From Pseudomonas sp. PH1b (GTDB taxonomy: Bacteria; Pseudomonadota; Gammaproteobacteria; Pseudomonadales; Pseudomonadaceae), in contig NZ_AYMU01000010.1 in NCBI RefSeq assembly GCF_000633395.1, positions 1 to 64,000 of the forward strand: a stretch of 64,000 nt of DNA, read 5' to 3'. The notes under the pieces were generated by a model. It was given only the letters and a program-made list of their open reading frames with translations. It had not been told where the DNA came from and made no database searches. Position numbers and translations under genes: made by a program. This document shows positions 51,449 through 60,809 of the stretch, in pieces (within the stretch, counting starts at the first letter, position 1; each line of letters starts with the position of its first letter).

Positions 51449-51804
51449 GAGAGTCGATTGGACAGTCGCTGCCCTCTATGAAAATTAGAGGGGGGAGGAA
51501 AGTCCGGGCTCCATAGGGCGGAGTGCCAGGTAATGCCTGGGGGGCGTGAGCCTACGGAAAGTGCCACAGAAAATAACCGCCTAAGCACTTCGGTGCCGGT
51601 AAGGGTGAAAAGGTGCGGTAAGAGCGCACCGCACGTCTGGTAACAGTTCGTGGCTAGGTAAACCCCACTCGGAGCAAGACCAAATAGGGTTCCAAGGCGT
51701 GGCCCGCGCTGGAACCGGGTAGGTTGCTAAAGATGTCCAGTGATGGCCATCGTAGAGGAATGACTGTCCTCGACAGAACCCGGCTTACAGATCGACTCTC
51801 CACC
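51449..51804 (+). ncRNA. rnpB: RNase P RNA (class A)
   Basis: Catalytic RNA that trims the 5' leader of tRNA precursors. The ends pair (GAGTCGAT at 51450-51457 with ATCGACTC at 51791-51798). The conserved core is present: GAGGAAAGTCCGGGCTCC near 51496-51513, the ACAGAAAATAACCGCC stretch near 51566-51581, and AGACCAAATAGGG near 51678. The length of about 355 nt is normal. Its position just upstream of mraZ is typical of Pseudomonas. Confidence 0.97.
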
Positions 51805-52007
51805 TTTTCCCTCCCTGCTTGAATCAATAGCAGAAGCGTTCTGGTAATACCGAAAAATTCTTACTCTTAACAAATCACTTTAACTTCGTGCTGTAGCTCA
51901 ATGAGCTGTTTGAAGTTAATGCTTCGAAACACCCCTCGAATTCCCGTTACCTCTCCTTTTAGCGTCCTAAATCTCCGTTCTATAAGGCTTTTCCGTCGCT
52001 GCGCGCC

Positions 52008-52037
52008 TTGACGGTGGTGTGGGCGCATTCCTATAGT
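52008..52037 (+). promoter_or_regulatory. Strong sigma70-like promoter of the dcw cluster
   Basis: TTGACG (52008-52013), an 18-bp spacer, then TATAGT (52032-52037). Each hexamer has 5 of 6 consensus bases. The start point would be near 52044, about 68 bases before mraZ. Confidence 0.8.
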
Positions 52038-52043
52038 GTGCGC

Positions 52044-52070
52044 AAGTGGCGGAAAGTGGCATGAAGTGGG
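52044..52070 (+). promoter_or_regulatory. MraZ operator: three direct repeats at 10-bp spacing
   Basis: AAGTGGC, AAGTGGC and AAGTGGG begin at 52044, 52054 and 52064, exactly one helical turn apart. This is the arrangement of E. coli MraZ boxes (TGGGN repeats with 5-nt gaps), though the first two boxes here read TGGC. They lie at the expected start point of the promoter, fitting repression of the cluster by MraZ. Confidence 0.85.
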
Positions 52071-52111
52071 TTTTTTGAGCGCAAAACGCTAAAATTTGGA
52101 GAAACGCTGAC

Positions 52112-52567
52112 GTGTTTCGCGGAGCTAACGCTATCAGTCTCGATGCAAAAGGCCGTCTCGCCATGCCGAGCCGGTATCGTGACGAGCTCGTTTCGCGAAG
52201 TTCCGGGCAGTTAATCGTCACGATCGACGCTGTTGATCCTTGTTTGTGCGTTTACCCCCTCGATGAGTGGGAGTTGATAGAAACCAAACTGCGCGCACTG
52301 CCTTCGCTGCGCGAAGAAAACCGTCGCTTGCAGCGTTTGCTGATTGGTAATGCCGTCGATCTCGAACTCGACGGCAGTGGTCGTTTTCTGGTGCCGCCGC
52401 GCCTGCGTGAATATGCCAAGTTGGATAAGCGCGCAATGTTGGTGGGCCAACTGAACAAGTTCCAATTGTGGGACGAGGATGCCTGGAATGCTGTTTCTGC
52501 AGCGGACCTGGCAGCTATTCAACAACCGGGCGCGATGCCTGATGAACTGCGTGATTTGATCCTGTGA
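52112..52567 (+). CDS. mraZ: Transcriptional regulator MraZ
   Basis: 151-aa DNA-binding protein of two SpoVT/AbrB-like halves ('SLDAKGRLAMPSRYRDEL' near 10-27 and 'LDGSGRFLVPPRLREYA' near 88-104), forming a ring that binds the repeats just upstream and represses the dcw operon. The start codon is GTG, with GGAG 10 bases upstream. The stop overlaps the rsmH GTG start (GTGA). Confidence 0.96.
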   Translation: MFRGANAISLDAKGRLAMPSRYRDELVSRSSGQLIVTIDAVDPCLCVYPLDEWELIETKLRALPSLREENRRLQRLLIGNAVDLELDGSGRFLVPPRLREYAKLDKRAMLVGQLNKFQLWDEDAWNAVSAADLAAIQQPGAMPDELRDLIL

Positions 52568-53511
52568 CTATTGATAGCGGCTTTAACCACATCACCGTAC
52601 TGCTTGACGAAGCCGTCGAGGCTCTCGCCGTACGCCCTGATGGCTGCTATTTGGATGGCACCTTCGGCCGTGGCGGGCATAGCCGGCTGATTCTCAGCAA
52701 GCTTGGGGCGGAGGGCCGGCTCCTCGGATTCGACAAGGACCCCCAAGCGATTGCCACCGGGCAAGCGCTAGCGGCCGAAGACGGCCGCTTTGTCGTTGTA
52801 CAGCGCAGTTTTGCCGAGCTGGGTTCGGAGGTCGCCGAGCGTGGGCTGGGCGGCAAGGTCAGTGGTGTCCTGCTGGATTTGGGCGTGTCTTCGCCGCAGC
52901 TGGATGACCCGGAGCGCGGTTTCAGTTTTCTCAACGATGGCCCGCTGGACATGCGCATGGACCCGACACGTGGCATCAGCGCCGCAGAGTTCATTGCCAC
53001 AGCGCCAGTGGAAGAAATTGCCCGGGTGTTCAAGGAGTACGGCGAAGAGCGTTTCTCCGGCCGCATGGCTCGCGCCGTGGTCGAGCGTCGTGAAATCCAG
53101 CCTTTTACCCGTACCGCGGATCTGGCCGAAGTACTCAAGGTTGCCAACCCCGCCTGGGAAAAAGGCAAGAACCCGGCAACCCGTGCCTTCCAGGGCCTGC
53201 GTATCCACGTGAACAATGAGCTGGGTGACCTGGAGGCCGGCCTTGAGGCTGCCCTGGAGTCCCTGGAAGTGGGCGGTCGCCTGGTGGTGATCAGCTTCCA
53301 TTCCCTGGAAGACCGCATTGTCAAATTGTTCATGCGGCGCCTGGTGAAAGGCGAGAGCGACAACCTGCCGCGTAATCTGCCGGTACGTTTCGAAGCCTTC
53401 GTGCCGAAAATCAAGATCCATGGCAAAGCGCAGTTCGCCTCCGAGGCCGAACTCAAAGCCAACCCTCGCTCCCGTAGTGCCGTCATGCGTGTTGCGGAGA
53501 AGCTTCGGTGA
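52564..53511 (+). CDS. rsmH: 16S rRNA (cytosine(1402)-N4)-methyltransferase
   Basis: 315 aa (formerly MraW). SAM-binding region: 'GCYLDGTFGRGGHSRLIL' (about 27-44). RsmH signatures: 'DLGVSSPQLDDPERGFSF' and 'RAFQGLRIHVNNEL'. It methylates the base of C1402, the same nucleotide whose ribose is modified by RsmI encoded about 1.2 kb upstream. GTG start overlapping mraZ by 4 bases. Confidence 0.97.
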   Translation: MTIDSGFNHITVLLDEAVEALAVRPDGCYLDGTFGRGGHSRLILSKLGAEGRLLGFDKDPQAIATGQALAAEDGRFVVVQRSFAELGSEVAERGLGGKVSGVLLDLGVSSPQLDDPERGFSFLNDGPLDMRMDPTRGISAAEFIATAPVEEIARVFKEYGEERFSGRMARAVVERREIQPFTRTADLAEVLKVANPAWEKGKNPATRAFQGLRIHVNNELGDLEAGLEAALESLEVGGRLVVISFHSLEDRIVKLFMRRLVKGESDNLPRNLPVRFEAFVPKIKIHGKAQFASEAELKANPRSRSAVMRVAEKLR

Positions 53512-53801
53512 ACAAGCTTTTCGCCAAGCCACTTCCCGGCGGAAGCTTTTTCATGCTTTTGCTCTTTGTCGGCGTACTGGTGTCCGCGATTGCGGTCTCC
53601 TACAGCACCCACTGGAACCGTCAGCTGCTCAATACGCTGTACGGCGAGTTGAGTGTGCGTGACAAGGCGCAGGCCGAGTGGGGGCGTCTGATTCTCGAGC
53701 AAAGTACCTGGACCGCCCATAGTCGGATCGAAGTGCTGGCCACCGAACAACTGAAAATGCGCATCCCCGGTGCGGCTGAAGTTCGAATGGTGGCGCCATG
53801 A
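53508..53801 (+). CDS. ftsL: Cell division protein FtsL
   Basis: 97-aa bitopic membrane protein with one membrane segment (about 14-32) and a periplasmic leucine-zipper-like coiled coil that binds FtsB/FtsQ and activates FtsWI. GTG start overlapping the rsmH stop by 4 bases; it also overlaps ftsI by 4 bases. Confidence 0.94.
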   Translation: MNKLFAKPLPGGSFFMLLLFVGVLVSAIAVSYSTHWNRQLLNTLYGELSVRDKAQAEWGRLILEQSTWTAHSRIEVLATEQLKMRIPGAAEVRMVAP

Positions 53802-55537
53802 AACTTGAAGGTGCGCTCTATCCCTGGCGTTTTCGTGTGGTGCTGGGTTTGCTGGCGATCATGGTCGCCGCGATTGCCTGGCGCATTGTCGACCTGCAGG
53901 TGGTCGATCGCGACTTCCTCAAGGGGCAGGGCGACGCTCGCAGCGTCCGGCACATTCCGATTCCGGCCCACCGTGGCCTGATCACTGATCGCAATGGCGA
54001 GCCTCTGGCGGTCAGTACGCCGGTAACCACCCTGTGGGCCAATGCCAAGGAAATGCAGTTGGCCAAGGATCGTTGGCCGGCATTGGCCATGGCTCTCGGC
54101 CAGTCGCCAAAGGCCCTGGCCGAGCGCCTGGAAGCCCAGGCCAATAAAGAATTCATTTACCTGGTTCGGGGCCTGACTCCGGAGCAGGGCCAGGCCGTGC
54201 TCGATCTGAAGGTCCCGGGCGTTTATGGCATCGAGGAATTCCGTCGCTTCTACCCGGCTGGCGAAGTAACTGCACACATGGTGGGCTTCACCGATATCGA
54301 TGATCGTGGCCGCGAAGGGGTCGAGCTGGCCTATGACGAATGGCTCGCCGGAGTTGCCGGCAAGCGTCAGGTGATCAAGGATCGGCGCGGCAGACTGATC
54401 AAGGATGTCCAGGTCACCAAGAATGCCAAGGCCGGCAAGCCCTTGGCATTGTCGATTGACCTGCGCCTGCAATACCTGGCCAACCGTGAACTGCGTAACG
54501 CCATCGTCGAGAACGGCGCCAAGGCCGGCAGCCTGGTGATCATGGATGTGAAGACCGGCGAGATCCTGGCCATGGTCAACCAGCCGACCTACAACCCGAA
54601 CAACCGCCGCAACCTGCAGCCGGCAATGATGCGCAACCGCGCGATGATCGACGTGTTCGAGCCCGGCTCGACCATGAAGGCGATCTCCATGAGTGCCGCC
54701 CTGGAAACCGGGCGCTGGAAGCCCAGCGATACCGTCGAGGTCTATCCGGGCACCCTGCAGCTGGGCAAGTACACCATTCGTGACGTGTCCAAGACCGAAG
54801 GCCCGGTACTGGATCTGACCGGCATCCTGATCAACTCCAGTAACGTCGGCATGAGCAAGGTCGCCTTCGATATCGGCGGCGAAACCATCTTCCGTCTCGC
54901 GCAGAAAATCGGCCTGGGTCAGGACACCGGCCTTGGCTTCCCGGGCGAGCGGGTTGGCAACCTGCCGAACTACCGTGAGTGGCGCAAGGCTGAAACCGCC
55001 ACCCTGTCCTATGGCTACGGCCTTTCGGTGACCGCTATCCAGCTGGTGCACGCGTTCTCTGCGCTGGCCAATAACGGACGCATCGCGCCACTGACGCTGA
55101 TCAAGGCCGACAAGGCGCCGCAGACTGCCCAGGTGATCCCGGAAAATGTCGCCAAGACCATGCAGGGCATGCTCCAGCAAGTGATCGAGGCCCCGCGTGG
55201 GGTGTTCCGTGCCCAGGTGCCGGCTTATCACGTGGCAGGCAAGAGTGGTACCGCACGTAAAACCTCCGTGGGCACCAAGGGCTATGCGGAGAACTCCTAT
55301 CGCTCGCTGTTTGCCGGTTTCGGCCCGATGAGCGATCCGCGCTACGCCATCGTGGTGGTGATCGATGAGCCGAGCAAGGCTGGCTACTTCGGCGGCCTGG
55401 TATCGGCGCCGGTATTCAGCAAGGTCATGTCCGGCACCCTGCGCCTGATGAACATCACCCCCGATAACCTGCCGACCACGCAGCAGGCCAATGCGGCATC
55501 CGGTCCCCCAGTACGAGCCAATGGAGGGCGCGGCTAA
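53798..55537 (+). CDS. ftsI: Peptidoglycan transpeptidase FtsI (PBP3)
   Basis: 579-aa septal class B penicillin-binding protein, the target of many beta-lactams. One N-terminal membrane segment (about 13-30) precedes the pedestal domain and the transpeptidase domain. The catalytic motifs are S291-T-M-K294 ('EPGSTMKAIS'), S-S-N near 346-348 and K-S-G-T near 485 ('AGKSGTARK'). It partners FtsW, encoded further along. It ends on the first base of the murE start. Confidence 0.98.
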   Translation: MKLEGALYPWRFRVVLGLLAIMVAAIAWRIVDLQVVDRDFLKGQGDARSVRHIPIPAHRGLITDRNGEPLAVSTPVTTLWANAKEMQLAKDRWPALAMALGQSPKALAERLEAQANKEFIYLVRGLTPEQGQAVLDLKVPGVYGIEEFRRFYPAGEVTAHMVGFTDIDDRGREGVELAYDEWLAGVAGKRQVIKDRRGRLIKDVQVTKNAKAGKPLALSIDLRLQYLANRELRNAIVENGAKAGSLVIMDVKTGEILAMVNQPTYNPNNRRNLQPAMMRNRAMIDVFEPGSTMKAISMSAALETGRWKPSDTVEVYPGTLQLGKYTIRDVSKTEGPVLDLTGILINSSNVGMSKVAFDIGGETIFRLAQKIGLGQDTGLGFPGERVGNLPNYREWRKAETATLSYGYGLSVTAIQLVHAFSALANNGRIAPLTLIKADKAPQTAQVIPENVAKTMQGMLQQVIEAPRGVFRAQVPAYHVAGKSGTARKTSVGTKGYAENSYRSLFAGFGPMSDPRYAIVVVIDEPSKAGYFGGLVSAPVFSKVMSGTLRLMNITPDNLPTTQQANAASGPPVRANGGRG

Positions 55538-57000
55538 TGTCTCTTAGCCTGAACAAGATTTTCGCCCACGCCGGTCGCGACCTGCTGATCCGCGAGTTGA
55601 CCCTGGACAGCCGCAATGTTCGCGCTGGCGATTTGTTCCTGGCGGTGCCTGGGGCCAAGTTCGATGGCCGTGCGCACATTGCCGATGCCTTGCAGCGCGG
55701 CGCGGCGGCGGTTGCCTATGAAGTGGAAGGGGCAACGGTGCTGCCGTTGACCGATGTACCGTTGATTCCGGTCAAGGGGCTGGCGGCGCAGCTTTCGGAT
55801 ATCGCCGGACGCTTCTATGGCGACCCGAGCCGCCAGTTGAACCTGGTGGGCGTGACCGGTACCAATGGCAAGACCAGCGTCACCCAACTGGTGGCCCAGG
55901 CCCTTGACCTGCTCGGCCAGCGTTGCGGGCTGGTGGGTACTCTGGGCACAGGTTTCCATGGCGCACTGGAAAGCGGCCTGCACACCACGCCGAACCCGAT
56001 TGCCGTCCAGGCGACCCTGGCCGATCTGAAGAATGCCGGCGCCAAGGCTGTGGCCATGGAGGTTTCCTCCCATGGGCTGGACCAGGGGCGCGTGGCAGCC
56101 CTGGCCTTCGATGTGGCGGTGCTGACCAATCTGTCCCGTGACCATCTGGATTACCACGGGACCATGGAAGCCTATGGCGCGGCCAAGGCCAAGTTGTTCG
56201 GCTGGCCTGACCTGCGTTGCCGGGTGATCAACCTCGACGACGATTTTGGCCGGCAACTGGCGGCAGACAAGCGCGAGTCGCGGCTGATCACCTACAGCCT
56301 CGAGGATTCTGCGGCTTACCTGTATTGCCGCGAAGCCCGTTTTGACGACGATGGCGTACGCGCGACCCTGGTTACTCCACAGGGCGAGCATCATTTGCGC
56401 AGCAGCCTGCTCGGACGCTTCAACCTGAGCAACGTGCTGGCGGCCGTGGGGGCGTTGCTGGGACTGGAATACGCGCTGGACGAAATCCTCGCTGTGCTGC
56501 CCAAGCTTGAAGGCCCCGCCGGACGCATGCAGCGCCTGGGCGGAGGTACCCAGCCGCTGGTGGTGGTGGACTACGCCCATACCCCCGACGCCCTGGAAAA
56601 AGTCCTGCTGGCTCTGCGCCCCCATACCAAGGGCCGTCTGTTGTGCCTGTTTGGTTGTGGTGGCGATCGTGACCGTGGCAAGCGTCCATTGATGGCCGAA
56701 GTGGTCGAGCGCCTGGCCGATGGCGTGCTGGTCACCGATGACAATCCACGCAGCGAAGACCCGGTGCAGATTTTCGATGACATTCGCGCGGGCTTCAATG
56801 CGGTGGACAAGGTCGAGTTTGTCGCCGGTCGCGGCCTTGCGATCACTCGGTTGATCGCTTCGGCATCGGCGGATGACGTAGTGGTACTGGCCGGCAAGGG
56901 GCATGAGGACTATCAGGAAATCAACGGCCAGCGCCAGGCCTTTTCCGATCTGGCCGAAGCCGACAAGGCCCTGACCGCCTGGGAGGTGGGGCATGCTTAA
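55537..57000 (+). CDS. murE: UDP-N-acetylmuramoyl-L-alanyl-D-glutamate--2,6-diaminopimelate ligase
   Basis: 487-aa ATP-dependent ligase adding meso-diaminopimelate, the third residue of the stem peptide. P-loop TGTNGKTS is at 107-114. The DAP-selecting motif 'DDNPRSEDP' is present, which distinguishes it from lysine-adding enzymes. Start overlaps the ftsI stop (TAATG). The end overlaps murF by 8 bases. Confidence 0.98.
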   Translation: MSLSLNKIFAHAGRDLLIRELTLDSRNVRAGDLFLAVPGAKFDGRAHIADALQRGAAAVAYEVEGATVLPLTDVPLIPVKGLAAQLSDIAGRFYGDPSRQLNLVGVTGTNGKTSVTQLVAQALDLLGQRCGLVGTLGTGFHGALESGLHTTPNPIAVQATLADLKNAGAKAVAMEVSSHGLDQGRVAALAFDVAVLTNLSRDHLDYHGTMEAYGAAKAKLFGWPDLRCRVINLDDDFGRQLAADKRESRLITYSLEDSAAYLYCREARFDDDGVRATLVTPQGEHHLRSSLLGRFNLSNVLAAVGALLGLEYALDEILAVLPKLEGPAGRMQRLGGGTQPLVVVDYAHTPDALEKVLLALRPHTKGRLLCLFGCGGDRDRGKRPLMAEVVERLADGVLVTDDNPRSEDPVQIFDDIRAGFNAVDKVEFVAGRGLAITRLIASASADDVVVLAGKGHEDYQEINGQRQAFSDLAEADKALTAWEVGHA

Positions 57001-58375
57001 AACCCTGCAACTCAGTGAGGTCGCAGCCCCTTTGAACGCCCGCCTGATCGCGGGCGATGCCCGTTTCAGTGGTGTCAGCATCGACAGCCGGGCGATTCAG
57101 GGCGGGCAACTGTTCATCGCGCTGACCGGTCCGCGTTTCGATGGTCATGACTATTTGAATGAGGTGGCAGCCAAGGGCGCCGTAGCTGCACTGGTGGAGC
57201 GGGAGGTGCCTGACAGCACGCTGCCGCAACTGCTGGTCAAGGACACTCGCCTGGCATTGGGGCAATTGGGTGCGCTCAATCGTGGCGGTTTCACTCGGCC
57301 GATTGCTGCGGTAACCGGCTCCAGCGGCAAGACCACGGTCAAGGAAATGCTCGCGAGCATCTTGCGTACCCGCGGGCCGGTGCTGGCCACGCGCGGCAAC
57401 CTGAATAATGACCTGGGAGCACCCTTGACCTTGCTCGAGCTGGCTCCCGAACACACCGCAGCGGTGATCGAGCTGGGTGCCTCGCGAATCGGTGAGATTG
57501 CCTACACCGTGGCCATGACCCGGCCCCATGTGGCGATCATCAACAATGCCGGTACCGCCCATGTCGGTGAGTTCGGTGGCCCGGAGAAGATTGTCGAAGC
57601 CAAGGGCGAGATCCTTGAAGGCCTCGATGCCACCGGGATTGCCGTGCTCAACCTGGATGACAAGGCGTTCCCGATCTGGAAGACCCGTGCTGGCGGCCGT
57701 CAGGTGCTGACCTTCGCCCTCATCGACAGCGCCGCGGACTTCCATGCCGGCGACATCGGTCGCGATGCCCGCGGTTGTCCTTCCTTTATATTGCACAGCC
57801 CCAAGGGGTCGGAGCGGGTCCAGCTGAATCTGTTGGGCACCCACAATGTCGCCAACGCGCTGGCCGCGGCGGCGGCGGCTTATGCCATGGACGTATCGCT
57901 GTTCGGCATCGCCACCGGGCTCAATGCGGTGCAGCCGGTCAAGGGCCGCACTGTTGCCCAATTGGCGAAGAACGGCATGCGCGTCATTGATGACACTTAC
58001 AACGCAAACCCCACCTCAATGTGCGCGGCCGTTGATATACTCGCCGGCTTTTCCGGTCGCACCGTCCTGGTGCTCGGAGACATCGGCGAGTTGGGCGAGT
58101 GGGCGGAGCAGGGGCACCGCGAAGTAGGTGCATATGCCGCTGGCAAGGTTTCGGCCCTCTACGCCGTTGGCCCGATGATGGCCCATGCCGTCGCCGCCTT
58201 CGGCGAACACGCGCGCCACTTCGCCAGCCAGGCTGACCTGATTGCGGCCCTGGACGTCGAGCAAGACCCGAATACCACCATTTTGATCAAGGGATCGCGC
58301 AGCGCGGTGATGGAAAACATCGTCGCGGCTTTGTGCGGTTCCGCTCTTCAAGAAAAAGACGGAGTGAAACATTAA
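56993..58375 (+). CDS. murF: UDP-N-acetylmuramoyl-tripeptide--D-alanyl-D-alanine ligase
   Basis: 460-aa ligase that adds the D-Ala-D-Ala dipeptide to complete the cytoplasmic pentapeptide precursor. P-loop GSSGKTT is at 109-115. Further family stretches are 'ATRGNLNNDLGAPLTLL' and 'VIDDTYNANPTSM'. It overlaps both neighbours, murE by 8 bases and mraY by 1 base. Confidence 0.98.
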   Translation: MLKTLQLSEVAAPLNARLIAGDARFSGVSIDSRAIQGGQLFIALTGPRFDGHDYLNEVAAKGAVAALVEREVPDSTLPQLLVKDTRLALGQLGALNRGGFTRPIAAVTGSSGKTTVKEMLASILRTRGPVLATRGNLNNDLGAPLTLLELAPEHTAAVIELGASRIGEIAYTVAMTRPHVAIINNAGTAHVGEFGGPEKIVEAKGEILEGLDATGIAVLNLDDKAFPIWKTRAGGRQVLTFALIDSAADFHAGDIGRDARGCPSFILHSPKGSERVQLNLLGTHNVANALAAAAAAYAMDVSLFGIATGLNAVQPVKGRTVAQLAKNGMRVIDDTYNANPTSMCAAVDILAGFSGRTVLVLGDIGELGEWAEQGHREVGAYAAGKVSALYAVGPMMAHAVAAFGEHARHFASQADLIAALDVEQDPNTTILIKGSRSAVMENIVAALCGSALQEKDGVKH

Positions 58376-59457
58376 TGCTGCTGCTGCTAGCGGAGTACCT
58401 GCAACAGTTCTACAAAGGCTTCGCGGTCTTTCAGTACCTGACCCTGCGCGGGATTCTCGGGGTACTGACTGCGCTGTCTTTGGCGCTGTGCCTGGGTCCG
58501 TGGATGATCCGTACTCTGCAAAACCGACAGATTGGCCAGTCCGTGCGTAATGACGGCCCGCAGTCGCACCTGTCCAAGTCGGGTACGCCGACCATGGGCG
58601 GCGCGCTGATTCTTTCGGCCATCGGCATCAGCACCCTGCTCTGGGCCGACCTGCGCAACCACTACGTCTGGGTGGTGCTGATAGTGACCCTGGCCTTTGG
58701 TGCCATCGGCTGGGTCGACGACTACCGCAAGGTGATCGAGAAGAATTCCCGGGGCCTGCCGAGCCGCTGGAAATATTTCTGGCAGTCGGTGTTCGGCCTC
58801 GGCGCTGCGATCTTCCTTTACATGACGGCCCAGAGCCCGGTGGAAACCACTCTGCTGATCCCGATGCTCAAGGACGTGAGCATTCCCCTGGGTATCGGTT
58901 TCGTGGTCCTGACCTACTTCGTCATCGTCGGTTCGAGCAACGCGGTCAACCTCACCGATGGCCTCGACGGCCTGGCAATCATGCCGACGGTGATGGTGGG
59001 CGGTGCGCTGGGCATCTTCTGCTACCTGTCGGGTAACGTGAAGTTCGCCGAATACCTGCTGATTCCCTATGTACCGGGGGCGGGCGAGCTGATTGTGTTC
59101 TGTGGCGCGCTGATCGGTGCGGGGCTGGGCTTCCTGTGGTTCAACACCTATCCGGCGCAAGTGTTCATGGGTGACGTCGGCGCGCTGGCGCTGGGCGCGG
59201 CCCTGGGCACCATCGCGGTGATCGTGCGCCAGGAAATCGTGCTGTTCATCATGGGCGGCGTGTTCGTGATGGAAACCCTGTCCGTGGTGATCCAGGTGGC
59301 CTCCTTCAAGCTGACCGGCCGCCGGGTCTTTCGCATGGCGCCGATTCACCACCACTTTGAACTCAAGGGCTGGCCCGAGCCACGGGTGATCGTCCGTTTC
59401 TGGATCATCACCGTGATTCTCGTGTTGATCGGCCTTGCCACCCTGAAGCTGAGGTAG
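58375..59457 (+). CDS. mraY: Phospho-N-acetylmuramoyl-pentapeptide-transferase
   Basis: 360-aa polytopic inner-membrane enzyme (10 segments) making lipid I from UDP-MurNAc-pentapeptide and undecaprenyl phosphate. Catalytic aspartates are in 'GWVDDYRKV' and 'NLTDGLDGLAI', and the HHH motif is 'PIHHHFELKGW' near 323-333. ATG at 58375 overlaps the murF stop. Confidence 0.98.
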   Translation: MLLLLAEYLQQFYKGFAVFQYLTLRGILGVLTALSLALCLGPWMIRTLQNRQIGQSVRNDGPQSHLSKSGTPTMGGALILSAIGISTLLWADLRNHYVWVVLIVTLAFGAIGWVDDYRKVIEKNSRGLPSRWKYFWQSVFGLGAAIFLYMTAQSPVETTLLIPMLKDVSIPLGIGFVVLTYFVIVGSSNAVNLTDGLDGLAIMPTVMVGGALGIFCYLSGNVKFAEYLLIPYVPGAGELIVFCGALIGAGLGFLWFNTYPAQVFMGDVGALALGAALGTIAVIVRQEIVLFIMGGVFVMETLSVVIQVASFKLTGRRVFRMAPIHHHFELKGWPEPRVIVRFWIITVILVLIGLATLKLR

Positions 59458-59462
59458 AACGA

Positions 59463-60809
59463 GTGTCTCTGATCGCTTCTGACCACTTCCGCATCGTTGT
59501 CGGCCTCGGCAAGAGCGGCATGTCCCTGGTTCGCTTCCTGGCGAGCCGGGGCGTCGCTTTTGCGGTGGCCGATACGCGGGAGAATCCACCTGAGCTGGCC
59601 ACGCTGCGGCGTGACTATCCCCAGGTGGAAGTGCGTTGTGGCGAGCTGGATGTCGATTTCCTGTGCCGTGCCGACGAGCTCTACGTGAGCCCCGGCCTGG
59701 CCCTGGCGACCCCGGCCCTGCAGGCCGCTGCTGCCCGTGGGGTGAAACTGTCCGGTGATATCGAGCTGTTCGCGCGTAACGCGAAGGCGCCGATCGTCGC
59801 CATCAGCGGATCCAACGCCAAGAGCACCGTGACCACCCTGGTGGGCGAGATGGCTGCGGCCGCCGGCAAGCGTGTGGCGGTGGGCGGCAACCTCGGCACC
59901 CCGGCGCTGGACCTGCTCAGTGACGACGTCGAGCTGTACGTGATGGAACTGTCCAGCTTCCAGCTGGAAACCACCGACCAGCTGGGCGCCGAAGTGGCCA
60001 CCGTGCTGAACATCAGCGAAGACCACATGGACCGCTACAGCGGCCTGCCGGCCTATCACCTGGCCAAGCACCGGATCTTCCGTGGCGCCCGGCAGGTGGT
60101 GTTCAACCGCCAGGATGCCCTGACCCGGCCGCTGATCGGCGAAGGCCTGCCGTGCTGGACCTTCGGTCTGAGCAAGCCCGACTTCAAGGCTTTTGGCCTG
60201 CGTGAAGAAGACGGCGAAAAATACCTGGCCTTCGAATTTCAGAATCTGATGCCGGTGCGCGAGCTGAAGGTGCGGGGCGCCCATAACCAGTCCAATGCCC
60301 TGGCGGCACTGGCCCTGGGGCATGCGGTCGGGTTGCCGTTCGACGCCATGCTTTCGGCCCTGCGCACGTTCTCCGGTCTCGAGCACCGCTGCCAATGGGT
60401 ACGCGACCTGGATGGCGTGGGTTACTACAACGATTCCAAGGCCACCAATGTCGGTGCCGCCCTGGCGGCCATCGAAGGCCTGGGCGCTGACATCGACGGC
60501 AAGATCGTGCTGATTGCCGGCGGCGACGGCAAGGGCGCCGACTTCAAGGACCTGCGCGACCCGGTGGCTGCCAACTGCCGCGCGGTGATCCTGATGGGCC
60601 GCGACTCCGACAAGATCGGCGAGGCCATTGGCAACGCCGCACCGCTGATTCGCGTCGGCTCGCTGGTCGAGGCTGTGGAGCAATGCCGCGCTGCGGCCCA
60701 GCCAGGCGATGTGGTGCTGCTGTCGCCCGCCTGCGCCAGTTTCGACATGTTCAAGAATTACGAAGACCGTGGTCACCAGTTCGTCCGCGTCGTGGAGGAA
60801 TTGGCATGA
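59463..60809 (+). CDS. murD: UDP-N-acetylmuramoyl-L-alanine--D-glutamate ligase
   Basis: 448-aa ligase adding D-glutamate, the second residue of the stem peptide. The N-terminal Rossmann fold includes 'VVGLGKSGMSLV'. The P-loop is GSNAKST (116-122): Ala replaces the second glycine of the GxNGKS/T form seen in MurE and, as I recall, in E. coli MurD. The rest of the family pattern ('LGTPAL', 'NDSKATN', 'LIAGGDGKGADF') is intact. GTG start, 5 bases after mraY. Confidence 0.97.
   Translation: MSLIASDHFRIVVGLGKSGMSLVRFLASRGVAFAVADTRENPPELATLRRDYPQVEVRCGELDVDFLCRADELYVSPGLALATPALQAAAARGVKLSGDIELFARNAKAPIVAISGSNAKSTVTTLVGEMAAAAGKRVAVGGNLGTPALDLLSDDVELYVMELSSFQLETTDQLGAEVATVLNISEDHMDRYSGLPAYHLAKHRIFRGARQVVFNRQDALTRPLIGEGLPCWTFGLSKPDFKAFGLREEDGEKYLAFEFQNLMPVRELKVRGAHNQSNALAALALGHAVGLPFDAMLSALRTFSGLEHRCQWVRDLDGVGYYNDSKATNVGAALAAIEGLGADIDGKIVLIAGGDGKGADFKDLRDPVAANCRAVILMGRDSDKIGEAIGNAAPLIRVGSLVEAVEQCRAAAQPGDVVLLSPACASFDMFKNYEDRGHQFVRVVEELA

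Larger units (their letters stand above)
51805..52111. other. 307-base control region between rnpB and mraZ
   Basis: It contains AT-rich sequence after RNase P RNA, the small palindrome AGCTCA-A-TGAGCT (51895-51907), then the mra promoter (52008-52037) and MraZ boxes (52044-52070). No reading frame in it is convincing. Confidence 0.7.

Noticed and set aside
51890..51912. GCTGTAGCTCAATGAGCTG resembling a tRNA D-arm
   Set aside because: No acceptor, anticodon or T-arm pairing could be formed around it; it is just a short palindrome.
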